A stretch of DNA of 64,000 bases, from positions 1 through 64,000 of the forward strand of contig JBJMLA010000162.1 in NCBI GenBank assembly GCA_045805505.1, given 5' to 3'. A program made the position numbers and the translations under genes. This DNA comes from BP-464 sp045805505 (GTDB lineage: Bacteria > Actinomycetota > Thermoleophilia > Solirubrobacterales > Solirubrobacteraceae). Below the pieces are notes generated by a model. It saw nothing but the letters and a program-made list of their open reading frames with translations, made no database searches and was not told where the DNA came from. Below are positions 48,686 to 57,300 of the stretch, piece by piece (position 1 is the first letter of the stretch; each line of letters opens with the position of its first letter).

Positions 48686-51078
48686 AGCTTGGGCCAGATC
48701 GTCTCGTCGGTGACGTCGATGTGCGGCGCCTCGAGGCCGGCGGCGTCGAGCACTTCGACGACCTCGTCGCCGTGGAGCTCCTTGCGCTCGACCAGGGTCT
48801 CGGCGATCCGCAGCACTTCCTCGCGGTTGTGGCGGATGAGGCTGACCGCGGTGATGTAGGCCTGGCCGAGGATCTGAGCCGCGGCGCGGCGCTTGGACGG
48901 GTCGCCGAGGATCGACGGGATCGGATCGCCCGACTCGCGCATGCCCGCGGCGCGGTTCATGATCATCAGGCCGATGCGCTCGAAGCGCTCCATGATCTGC
49001 TCCTCGAGCTCGCGGCGCTCCTCCTCGCCCTCCGGCCCGCTGCCGTTGAGCTCGATGGGCTCCGGACCCATGCCGCACATGCCGACCATCCACGCCGCCC
49101 GCGACGTCGCGCTCTGCACGTCGCCGCCGACGCCGGTGGAGTTCTCGCCGTAGAAGACGTGCTCGGCGGCCATGGCGCCGAGGGTCCAGACGAGCTTGCC
49201 GACCTCCTCGTGGCGCCAGCTCGAGAAGCGCTCCTCCTTCTCGATGGCCTGGTGATGGCCGAGCGAGCCGCCGCGCTTGCGGATCGACAGGCGCGTCGAG
49301 AGCACGTCGGCCATGTAGACGTGGGAGGCGACCGCGTGGCCCGCCTCGTGGATGGCGACGGCCCGCGTCTCGTCGGGGACGTACTCGATGCCCTGGGCGG
49401 TGCCCGACTCGATCGTGGTCATCGCCTCGACGACGTCGGCCCAGCCGAACGCCTCGCGCGCGTCGGAGTGCGCGAGGGTCAGGGCCTGCGAGCAGACCTG
49501 CTCGATCATCGCCGGCGAGTAGCCGTTGGTGATCCGCGCGAGCTCGTCGCGGCGCTTGGGGGTGTCGAGATCGGGGTCGTGGGAGACCTTCTCCAGGTAC
49601 AGGTCGAAGATGTCCTGGCGGTCGTCCTTGGTGGGCGTGCGGAACCAGATGTGGCGGCCCATGCGGCCGGGACGCACGAGCGCGGGGTCGAGCCGGTCGA
49701 TCGGCACGTTGGTCGCGCCGATGAAGTAGATCTGCTCCTCGCGCGGCTTGGCGTTGGGCATCCGCAGCGAGCGCTTGCCGATCCGGCGGGGCACGATGTA
49801 GCTGGCGTCGAGGATGTTGTTGATCCGGTTCGTCCAGAACTTGCGGAAGAACGGGGGCTCGTCGACGCCGTCCATCGCGATGAGCAGCTGGTTGAGCGCC
49901 ATGCCGCCGCCCATGCCGCCCATCCCGCCGATGCCGCCGATGAAGTTGCCGATGCGCCCGTAGATCGCGGCCAGCCCCGGGGGCAGGCTCGCAGCCGGCG
50001 ACGGAGCACGCTGCTCGAAGAGCCGCTCGCGCCAGGCGCGGGTCTCGAGGATCAGGTCGCCGCTGGGCGTCTGGGCGCCCCACGGGCCGTGGAAGGCGAA
50101 GTCCTCGAACGACGGCGTCCCGGCCGGGGAGAACGCGCCGGCCGTGCCGCCGCCCCCGAGTGCCGCGCGGCGCAGGCCGACGGCGTCGATCTCGTCGATG
50201 AAGACGATGCACTGCCCGCCCCACTTGCGGGCCAGCTTGCGCGCCTTGCGGATCAGGAACAGGACGGTGATGACGTCCATGCCGATGAACATCCCGGCGA
50301 AGCCCGACCCCGGCATGGTCACGATCGGGGAGTTGAAGCTGGTGGCGATGCCCTTGGAGAGCATCGTCTTGCCGGTGCCGGGAGAGCCGATGAACAGCAG
50401 GCCGCGCTCGGGCTTGCCGCCGGCCCTGCGGAACTCCTCGCCGCCCTGCCACAGCGTGATGACCCGGGTGACCTCCTCCTTGGGCTCCTTCTGCCCGCGG
50501 ACGTCGGAGAGCTTGACGCCCCAGTCCGCGTCGCCCGGCTCGTAGCCCTTCATCTGCTTGACCGCGAAGACGAGCATCGGGCCGAACAAGATGAAGAAGT
50601 TGAAGAAGAAGAACAGCGGCAGCTGCAGCGCCAGCATCAGGCTCTGCGAGTTGCCGAACAGGTCGGTGAAGCCGGACCAGATCCCGCCGGGTGACGTCCC
50701 GAAGATCAGCGAGATCGCGCCGAGGATCAGCGCGAGCCAGATCGCCAGCTTGTACTTGCCGCGCCAGAACCACAGACGCCGCCGCGCCGTGGCGTCGGCG
50801 GCGAGCTCCTCGGGCGCGGCGCCGTAGAGGCTCGCGCGCGGGATCAGGCGGTGGGCGAGGATGTCGATCAGGCCGCGGAAGGCGGCGATCGCCAGCACCG
50901 TGATGAGCAGCGCCCAGCCCGGTGCGATGTCGTTGGTCGTGACCAGGACCGCGTACAGCGCGGGCGCCGTCAGGACGGCGACGAACGTGGCCACGCCGGA
51001 CAGCCGCTTCCACTCGCGGGCAAGGGCGGCGTTGCGCTCGGAGAACCCGGAACGGGGGGAGACGATTGGTTCGGTCAT
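48682..51078 (-). CDS. Atypical FtsH-like membrane AAA+ zinc metalloprotease
   Basis: A 798-residue protein with about four N-terminal helices (27-49, 55-75, 110-127, 147-173) instead of FtsH's two. Walker A is GSPGTGKT at 231-238, the pore loop GMFIGMD at 262-268, Walker B IVFIDEID at 291-298, and the second region of homology LDPALVRPGRMGRH ends near 476. The zinc site is HEAGH at 577-581 with Asp653 as third ligand. Two stretches absent from FtsH are an about 75-residue Gly/Met-rich insertion at 310-390 and an about 40-residue one at 407-448. It likely unfolds and degrades membrane proteins. GAGAGG gives a good ribosome site. Confidence 0.88.
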   Translation of the reverse strand: MTEPIVSPRSGFSERNAALAREWKRLSGVATFVAVLTAPALYAVLVTTNDIAPGWALLITVLAIAAFRGLIDILAHRLIPRASLYGAAPEELAADATARRRLWFWRGKYKLAIWLALILGAISLIFGTSPGGIWSGFTDLFGNSQSLMLALQLPLFFFFNFFILFGPMLVFAVKQMKGYEPGDADWGVKLSDVRGQKEPKEEVTRVITLWQGGEEFRRAGGKPERGLLFIGSPGTGKTMLSKGIATSFNSPIVTMPGSGFAGMFIGMDVITVLFLIRKARKLARKWGGQCIVFIDEIDAVGLRRAALGGGGTAGAFSPAGTPSFEDFAFHGPWGAQTPSGDLILETRAWRERLFEQRAPSPAASLPPGLAAIYGRIGNFIGGIGGMGGMGGGMALNQLLIAMDGVDEPPFFRKFWTNRINNILDASYIVPRRIGKRSLRMPNAKPREEQIYFIGATNVPIDRLDPALVRPGRMGRHIWFRTPTKDDRQDIFDLYLEKVSHDPDLDTPKRRDELARITNGYSPAMIEQVCSQALTLAHSDAREAFGWADVVEAMTTIESGTAQGIEYVPDETRAVAIHEAGHAVASHVYMADVLSTRLSIRKRGGSLGHHQAIEKEERFSSWRHEEVGKLVWTLGAMAAEHVFYGENSTGVGGDVQSATSRAAWMVGMCGMGPEPIELNGSGPEGEEERRELEEQIMERFERIGLMIMNRAAGMRESGDPIPSILGDPSKRRAAAQILGQAYITAVSLIRHNREEVLRIAETLVERKELHGDEVVEVLDAAGLEAPHIDVTDETIWPKL

Positions 51079-51099
51079 GGACCTCTCGTGAGAGTACCG

Positions 51100-51199
51100 A
51101 CAGGTCGCTTCAGCTTCTGGCGTCTCGTGCCGATGGAGGGATTGAGGCCGGTAGGAAACCGGTTTCGGCAAGCCCCCGGAGCAGGAAGGACCCAACCCT
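51100..51199 (+). promoter_or_regulatory. Possibly structured leader of the single-span peptide gene
   Basis: This gap is divergent between the protease gene and a 43-codon gene. It holds a CCGGT-AGGAA-ACCGG hairpin (51148-51162), then a GGCAAGCCCCC stretch and a good ribosome site (AGGAAGG, 51183-51189). I compared it with known riboswitch consensus motifs from memory and none fits well. Confidence 0.3.
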
Positions 51200-51331
51200 A
51201 TGTCCGTCGTAACGCTGGCGTTCAGCGCGATCGTCGTCGCGCCGCTCGTCCTCCTGGTCGTCGACCTCGTCGGCCGCAAGAGCCCCGATCCCACTGCGCC
51301 GCCGGCGCATGGTGTGCGCGGCCAGGCCTGA
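51200..51331 (+). CDS. 43-residue single-span membrane peptide
   Basis: MSVVTLAFSAIVVAPLVLLVVDLV is one hydrophobic span, followed by a basic RK and a Pro/Gly-rich tail. AGGAAGG stands ten bases before the ATG, the best ribosome site in the area, which supports translation. No family is recognised. Its closeness to the FtsH-like gene is suggestive only. Confidence 0.55.
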   Translation: MSVVTLAFSAIVVAPLVLLVVDLVGRKSPDPTAPPAHGVRGQA

Positions 51332-51405
51332 TCCACCGGACGTCGGTGCGCCGGACGGACGAATGGCCCATTGGCTTCCGTCCGGCAATTGACGAATATC
51401 CACTT

Positions 51406-51627
51406 ATGGAGCTCAAGCCGCCCGCTGTCAGCTGCACCAGCTGCGACCGCACCTGGAACAGCGCATCGATGGCGGAAGGCCTGCGTCTCGTCGGTCGCTG
51501 CCCCCGTTGTGGCGGCGTCCTGCAGTTCGCCGCCGACGAGCAGCCGCCGTCGCCGCTCGCACAGCTCGCGCCCGCCGACGCCGTGGCGCTCGCCCCGCAC
51601 CTCGTGCTGGGCATCCCGCGGCGCTGA
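51406..51627 (+). CDS. Small zinc-ribbon protein
   Basis: A 73-residue protein. Cys10-x2-Cys13 (SCTSC) and Cys32-x2-Cys35 (RCPRCGG) form a four-Cys zinc ribbon. The C-terminal half is Ala/Pro-rich. Such proteins bind nucleic acid or protein; nothing more can be said. No clear ribosome site precedes the ATG. The next gene begins 18 bp after it on the same strand. Confidence 0.65.
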   Translation: MELKPPAVSCTSCDRTWNSASMAEGLRLVGRCPRCGGVLQFAADEQPPSPLAQLAPADAVALAPHLVLGIPRR

Positions 51628-51645
51628 TGCGGTAGAAGACACGGC

Positions 51646-52494
51646 GTGACGCCGTGTCGTGACCTCTTCGATCGCGCGATGGCCGCGATCAACGCCGGCG
51701 ACGCCGAGGCGCTGCTGGCCCTCTACGCATCCGATGCCGTGCAGCTCGGCTACGACAGCGTGGTCCGCGGCCGCGAGGCCCTGCGCCCGCGCGTGCAGGA
51801 GTGGCTGGCCGCCGAGCCGTCGGTCGCCGAGGTCGCCTACGCCGAGTCCGACGACACCATCGTCTTCGAGGCCAGCGACGGCGAGACCCATGGCTACGGC
51901 ACGATCGTCGTGCGCGACGGCCTGATCTGGCGCGAGACCGTCGGGACGTTCCCGCCGGCCGCCGGTGGTGTGGCCGCTGCGCCGCGCACCTTCGCCGTCG
52001 AGCTCGAGCCCTACGTCGCCTGGACCCCGTCGGAGGTGCCGGATCCGCGCACCGCGGGGCGCGACCGCCTGATGCCCGCGCTGCTCGAGATCGTCGAGGC
52101 CGAGGGCCCCGTGCTCGCCGTCCGGGCGTTCGGCCTGTACACGCGCGCGTCGGGCGGCAAGAAGCTGACGACGGCGGCCAAGGCGCCGCTGACGGGGTCG
52201 GCCTGGCGGCTGAAGATCCAGGAGCGCCTGCTCATCGGCCGCGAGGGCGCGACGACGATCGAGAACGAGGACGTCCTGCGCCCCTTCGACGGCCCGCCCG
52301 TCCGCGTGCGCGAGCTCGGCCCGCGCACGCTCGAGGAGGTGCCGCTCGACGAGATCGCCGAGCTCATGCGCCGCCTGCGCGCCGCGGGCGCCTCGGACCT
52401 CAAGCGCGCGGTGCTCGACACATACGGGCTGATCCGCATGACCGCGCGCGCCGAGCAGTACCTCGAGCAGGCGCTGGCGTTCTTGTCGCGATGA
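51646..52494 (+). CDS. NTF2/SnoaL-like domain fused to a DUF3320-like winged helix
   Basis: A 282-residue protein with GTG start. Residues 1-110 are a SnoaL/NTF2 barrel (LFDRAMAAINAGDAEALLALYASDAV, then GYGTIVVRDGLI). Residues 120-282 resemble DUF3320, usually found at the C terminus of large superfamily I helicases: LLEIVEAEGPVLAVRAFGLYTRASGGKKLT, then LEEVPLDEIAELMRRLRA. This pairing without a helicase is unusual. The 3' end overlaps the converging hydrolase gene by 95 bp. Confidence 0.65.
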   Translation: MTPCRDLFDRAMAAINAGDAEALLALYASDAVQLGYDSVVRGREALRPRVQEWLAAEPSVAEVAYAESDDTIVFEASDGETHGYGTIVVRDGLIWRETVGTFPPAAGGVAAAPRTFAVELEPYVAWTPSEVPDPRTAGRDRLMPALLEIVEAEGPVLAVRAFGLYTRASGGKKLTTAAKAPLTGSAWRLKIQERLLIGREGATTIENEDVLRPFDGPPVRVRELGPRTLEEVPLDEIAELMRRLRAAGASDLKRAVLDTYGLIRMTARAEQYLEQALAFLSR

Positions 52495-53308
52495 CGACCT
52501 TGCCGTCGTTGCGGACGAACACGTCCTTCCAGGGCGGTCTGCCGAGGAAGCGCCAGTCGAACCAGCGGAAGTAGGGCGAGCTGGTCTTGTCGTGGGCGCC
52601 GGCGAGCGCCCGCGCGACGCGGCAGAGCACACGGTCGCGGCCGCGCAGGACGAGGACCGTGCGGAGCCGTCCGCCGGGATGCACCTCGCCGCAGTCCTTG
52701 GCATCGGCCGCGAAGGGGATGGTGGCGCGCGGCGGGGTGTAGGGCCGGACGTGGCGTGCGATGTAGCGAGCGAGCACGGTCTCGCCCTCGTACCCGATGT
52801 GTATGCCGTCGCCGGCGTAGTGGCCGGCGAGCCCCGTGGCCGCCCAGTCGATCAGGACGGTGCGGGTGGGGTGGGCGTCGTGAAAGGCACGCATGGTGGC
52901 CGCCGCCGATGCGGTGGTGGCCGGGGTCACGAGCGCGAGCCGCCCTCGCGCGCCGACGATGCGCAAGGCCGTGCGCAGCAGGGAGCGGTCGATGCCGCCG
53001 TTGGCGCCGACGTTGAGGGCGACCACGCGCGGGAGGGTCCCGGCGTGTCGTCGGGCGGCCATGATCGACACCGCGTCGCTCAGCGGCCGGCACCCGCGGG
53101 CGTCGGCCTCCAGGCCCAGTCCGACGAGCGGGGCGACCGCCAGCAGTGCCCCGGAGTCGCCGATGACCAGCGGCGGACGTGGACGACCGGGAGCCCGATG
53201 TGGCGCGCCGACCTTGCGGTTGGCGCACGGATCGCCCTGGGCGCGGGCGGCGGCAGGAGCGCCCGCGAGCAGCAGGCCACCGAGGAGCACGATGAGCGCG
53301 CGGCGCAT
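52400..53308 (-). CDS. Secreted SGNH-type hydrolase
   Basis: A 302-residue protein with a signal peptide (1-23). Block I is VIGDSGALLAV with the nucleophile Ser, block III is ALNVGANGGID, and block V YAGDGIHIGYEG supplies the Asp-x-x-His pair. Family members remove acyl groups from glycans, lipids or peptidoglycan. The last about 35 residues are Arg/Ala-rich and read through the antisense end of the neighbouring gene, so the true C terminus may have been lengthened by loss of a stop codon. Confidence 0.75.
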   Translation of the reverse strand: MRRALIVLLGGLLLAGAPAAARAQGDPCANRKVGAPHRAPGRPRPPLVIGDSGALLAVAPLVGLGLEADARGCRPLSDAVSIMAARRHAGTLPRVVALNVGANGGIDRSLLRTALRIVGARGRLALVTPATTASAAATMRAFHDAHPTRTVLIDWAATGLAGHYAGDGIHIGYEGETVLARYIARHVRPYTPPRATIPFAADAKDCGEVHPGGRLRTVLVLRGRDRVLCRVARALAGAHDKTSSPYFRWFDWRFLGRPPWKDVFVRNDGKVVIATRTPAPARGTARRARSCGSARMCRAPRA

Positions 53309-53323
53309 CCGGGTGAACCTAGA

Positions 53324-53352
53324 CGAAGGGCCTCCCGGAGGGAGGCCCTTCG
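53324..53352 (-). terminator. Terminator hairpin after the H1-like gene
   Basis: A perfect 13-bp stem (CGAAGGGCCTCCC and its complement) with a 3-base loop separates the H1-like gene from the SGNH hydrolase gene. On the minus strand it is followed by TCT only, so efficiency may depend on stem strength. Confidence 0.65.
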
Positions 53353-53378
53353 CGTACGGCTGTGTTCGGGCGCGCTTC

Positions 53379-53669
53379 CTACAGGAAGTTCGCGACGCGC
53401 TTGGCGACGCTCGAGGCGGCCTTGCTGGCGCCGGTCACCGCGGTGGTCACCGTGTTGGTGACGACGGCGCCGACGAACTCGGCCTGCGCGACGAGCGGGC
53501 GGACCTGCTTCTGCGCGGAAGGCTTGTTGACGCTGCGCTTGGCGTTGGTCTTGGCGCGGCCGGCGCTGGACGCGGCCGACTTGCGGGCCCGGGTGCCGGC
53601 GGCCTTCTTGGCGGTCGTGCTGCGCTTGGTCGCGGCGGTGCGGCGCTTGACGGTCTGTGTCGTAGGCAT
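53379..53669 (-). CDS. Histone H1-like Lys/Ala-rich DNA-binding protein
   Basis: A 96-residue protein. Residues 8-52 are a Lys/Arg/Ala/Thr-rich tail (KRRTAATKRSTTAKKAAGTRARK) resembling eukaryotic H1 tails and the C-terminal half of actinobacterial HU. Residues 60-96 form a hydrophobic-to-neutral helix (FVGAVVTNTVTTAVTGASKAASSVAKRV). It may bind DNA or RNA non-specifically. The start at 53669 avoids a poor upstream stretch. Confidence 0.7.
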   Translation of the reverse strand: MPTTQTVKRRTAATKRSTTAKKAAGTRARKSAASSAGRAKTNAKRSVNKPSAQKQVRPLVAQAEFVGAVVTNTVTTAVTGASKAASSVAKRVANFL

Positions 53670-53786
53670 GGTTCTGGCGTACCCCCGCTCGCCGGATGGA
53701 AACGCATGTTCGACTGTGCGTCGCGTCACACGGGCCGGCGCGAGCGCCTATGGTGGGAACTCGCTGGGAGGCGGCGATGACCTCCC

Positions 53787-54203
53787 ATGCTCCGGATCTC
53801 CACCGCCCTCGCCTTCCTGGCGCTCGCCGCATCCGCCAAAGCCGACACGCTGGTCGTCGCCCCGACGCCGGTCCACGCCGTCTACGGCCAGAGCATCCGC
53901 GTGGACTACACCGGGATCCTCGACGGCGCCGGGACCCTGTACGCGACGGTCTTCACCTACGTGCAGCCCGGCCGCCGCGCCTGCGCCCGGACCCAGCTGC
54001 TTGAGAGCAACCGCCCGGCCTCCGAGCAGCTGCACATGTTCGCGCGCGGTCTCGCCGGCCCGTTCCTGGTGCGCCTGCGCATGGAGGGCTTCACGCCGGG
54101 CCTCTACCGGCTGTGCGCATACCTGCAGCACACCGCCACGACCGAGGACCGGCCCGACGCGCTGGCCACGGCGCTCGTGCGCGTGCAGAAGTCCCAGCGC
54201 TAG
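53787..54203 (+). CDS. Small secreted protein of unknown function
   Basis: A 138-residue protein with a signal peptide (MLRISTALAFLALAASAKA). The mature part looks like one beta-sandwich (VYGQSIRVDYTGILDGAGTLYATVF) with two Cys that may form a disulfide (ACARTQ and RLCAYLQ). I recognise no family. It lies just upstream of the giant secreted protein gene and its last codons precede that gene's promoter. Confidence 0.7.
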   Translation: MLRISTALAFLALAASAKADTLVVAPTPVHAVYGQSIRVDYTGILDGAGTLYATVFTYVQPGRRACARTQLLESNRPASEQLHMFARGLAGPFLVRLRMEGFTPGLYRLCAYLQHTATTEDRPDALATALVRVQKSQR

Positions 54204-54210
54204 TCAACGC

Positions 54211-54238
54211 TCAACATTTCGGTGTGGGTTGCCGATAC
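54211..54238 (+). promoter_or_regulatory. Sigma-28 (FliA/WhiG)-like promoter
   Basis: TCAA-N16-GCCGATAC resembles the TAAA-N15-GCCGATAA consensus of motility/sporulation sigma factors. It sits 125 bp before the ATG of the 1,545-residue secreted protein. A similar element precedes the next giant gene. Confidence 0.45.
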
Positions 54239-54363
54239 GCAACTCGGCGGTAGGACGTTCGTCCATGGGGGCCTTCACAGGCTGAATCCATACCGAGCGC
54301 CCTCCGCGCCCACACCGGCCGCCCGCACCGTGCGCAGCGTCCCCTTCCCCGGAGAGGTGTCGG

Positions 54364-57300
54364 ATGCGTTCGCCCGTTGCAGCACTCATCGGAGTACTCG
54401 CCTGCCTTGCCCTGGCGCTGCCCGCCGGCGCCTCGGCGGCCATCGGCGACGGCCCGGGCGGCCCGATCCTGGTCATCGCCGGCGCCAACGACGACTTCGG
54501 CCGCTACTACGCCGAGATCCTTCGCAACGAGGGCCTCAACGAGTTCGACGTCAGCGACCTCTCGGCGGTCACCGCGAGCACGCTCGCCGATCACGACGTC
54601 GCGATCCTCGGCGACACCGACCTCACGCCTGCCGAGGTCCTGATGCTCAGCACCTGGGTGCAGTCCGGCGGCAACCTGATCGCCATGCATCCCGATGCGC
54701 AGCTGGCCGGCCTGCTCGGGCTGACCAGCGGCGCCGGCACGCTCGACGAGGGCTACGTCAAGGTCGACGCGACCACGGCGCCCGGCGCCGGCATCACGGC
54801 CGCGACCATGCAGTTCCACGGCACCGCCAGGCGCTGGACGCTCAACGGCGCCACACCGGTCGCCACGCTCTTCTCCGACCCGACGACGCCCACCGGCGAT
54901 CCCGCGGTCACGCTGCACGGCGTGGGCGCCAACGGCGGCCAGGCCGCGTCCTTCGCCTACGACCTGGCCCGCTCGGTCGTCTACACGCGCCAGGGCAACC
55001 CCGCATGGGTCGGCCAGGAGCGCGACGGCGTGGGCCCGATCCGCTCGGACGACCTCTTCTACGGCAACGCCGCGGGTGATCCGCAGCCCGACTGGGTCAA
55101 CCTCTCGAAGGTGGCGATCCCGCAGGCCGACGAGCAGCAGCGCCTGCTGGCCAACCTGATCGGCGAGATGAACGCCGACCGTTCGCCGCTCCCGCGCTTC
55201 TGGTACTTCCCGCGCTCGGAGAAGGCCGTCGTCGTCATGACCGGCGACGACCACGCCCAGGGCGGCACGGCCGGCCGCTTCGACCAGTTCGCCGCGGCGA
55301 GCACCGCCGGCTGCTCGGTCGCCGACTGGGAATGCGTCCGCGGAACCTCCTACCTCTTCAACGGCTCGCCGCTGACCGACGCGCAGGCCGCGGCCTACGA
55401 GGCCGCGGGCTTCGAGGTCGCGCTGCACGTCAACACGGGCTGCACGACGCAGACCGAGGCGCAGTTCGAGGCCACGGTCACCAGCCAGCTGGCCACGTTC
55501 GCGAGCGAGTACCCGAGCGCCCCGGCGCCGACGACCAACCGCACGCACTGCATCGCGTGGGGCGGCTGGCTCGATCCGGTCACGGTCGAGGCCAACCACG
55601 GCATCCGGCTCGACACGAACTACTACTACTGGCCTCCGGGCTGGGTGCAGAACCGGCCCGGGATGTTCACGGGCTCCGGCATGCCGATGCGCTTCGCCGA
55701 CCTCGACGGCTCGATGCTCGACGTCTACCAGGCGGCGACGCAGATGACCGACGAGTCCGACCAGACCTACCCGTTCACCGCGGACGCCCTGCTGACCAAG
55801 GCCCTCGGGCCCGAGGGCTACTACGGCGCGTTCACGGCGAACATGCACACCGACAACGTCTCGAGCTCCGGCGCCGACGGGATCCTCGCGGCCGCCCAGA
55901 GCCGCGGCGTGCCGATCGTCACCGCGCGGCAGATGCTCACGTGGCTCGACGGCCGCAACGCGTCCTCGTTCGAGTCCGTCGGCTTCAGCGGCGACACGCT
56001 CAGCTTCAGCATCGCTCCCGGCGCGGGCGCTCGCGGCCTGACGGCGATGGTCCCGTCGGAGTCCTCGGCGGGCGTCCTGGCGGGCATCGAGCGCAACGGC
56101 ACTCCGGTGTCCTTCGCCACCCAGACGATCAAGGGCGTCGACTACGCCTTCATCACCGCGGACGCGGGCGCCTACGAGGCGACCTACGCGCCGGCCCCTC
56201 CGGCACCGACCGGCCTGACGGACACCACGACGGTCCACTTCGGCGCCGGTGACACCGGCGGCGCCACGCGCGTGACCGACACCGCCGGGGGCGAGGTCGC
56301 GCTGCGGCCGGCCGTCAACGAGGACTTCTCCGGCGCGGCGCTTCCCGCGGGCTGGGTCAGCGGCGCCTGGAACCCCGGCGGCGCGGCAACGGTCGGCGGC
56401 GGCGCGCTGAGCGTCGACGGCGGCTGGGCGGCCACGAGCGCCTACTTCCCCGTCGGCCGCTCGATCGAGTTCGACGCCACCTTCGGCGCGGCGCCGTTCG
56501 AGCACGTCGGGTTCGGCGTCGATCTCAACGACGACCCGCACTGGGCGATGTTCAGCACGAACAACACCTCGGACACCCTGTGGGCACGGACGAACGGCGC
56601 CGGCGCGTTCAACACGCCGATCCCGGGCTCGTTCCTCGGCAGCTCGCACCACTACCGGATCGACTGGGACGCGCTCAGCGTGACCTTCTGGATCGACGGC
56701 GTCGTGGTGGCAACGCACAACATCTCGATCTCCGCGGCCATGCGGCCGATCGCCAGCGACTACAACACCGGCGGCCCGGCGGTCACGGTCGACGCGCTGA
56801 CGATGAGCCCGCCGTACGCCGCGCCCGGCACCTTCACCTCGCGTGTCATGGACGCCGGCAGCGCCGTCGACTGGGACGCCCTGACGTGGACGGCGGACAC
56901 CCCGGCCGGCACTTCGGTCGCGCTCAGCGTGCGGACCGGCGACACGTCGTCGCCCGACGGCAGCTGGTCGGCCTTCGCGCCGGTCGCGTCCTCCGGCGGC
57001 GCGGTCGCCGGCCAGTCGCGCTACGTGCAGTACCGAGCGGAGCTCGCGACGAGCGACACGTCCGTGACGCCCGTGCTGCGCGACGTCACCGTCAGCTACG
57101 GCGCCCTGGACACGACGGCGCCCGACACGCAGATCGACAGCGGCCCGACCGGCACCATCGCCACGTCCGCGGCCTCGTTCGAGTTCAGCGCGAGCGAATC
57201 GGGCGCGACGTTCGAGTGCCGGATCGACGGTGGGGCGTGGAGCGCCTGCACGTCGCCCAAGGCCTACGCCTCGCTGGCCGACGGGTCCCACACCTTCGAG

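Noticed and set aside
51079..51099. RNA thermometer hiding the FtsH-like ribosome site
   Set aside because: The stem is only 4 bp (CTCT/AGAG), too weak to argue for heat control.
51100..51199. Match to SAM-I, cobalamin or c-di-GMP riboswitches
   Set aside because: GGAGGGA and GGCAA recall SAM-I, and CCGGT-ACCGG recalls cobalamin, but the other required boxes (the kink-turn, GCCACTG) are absent.
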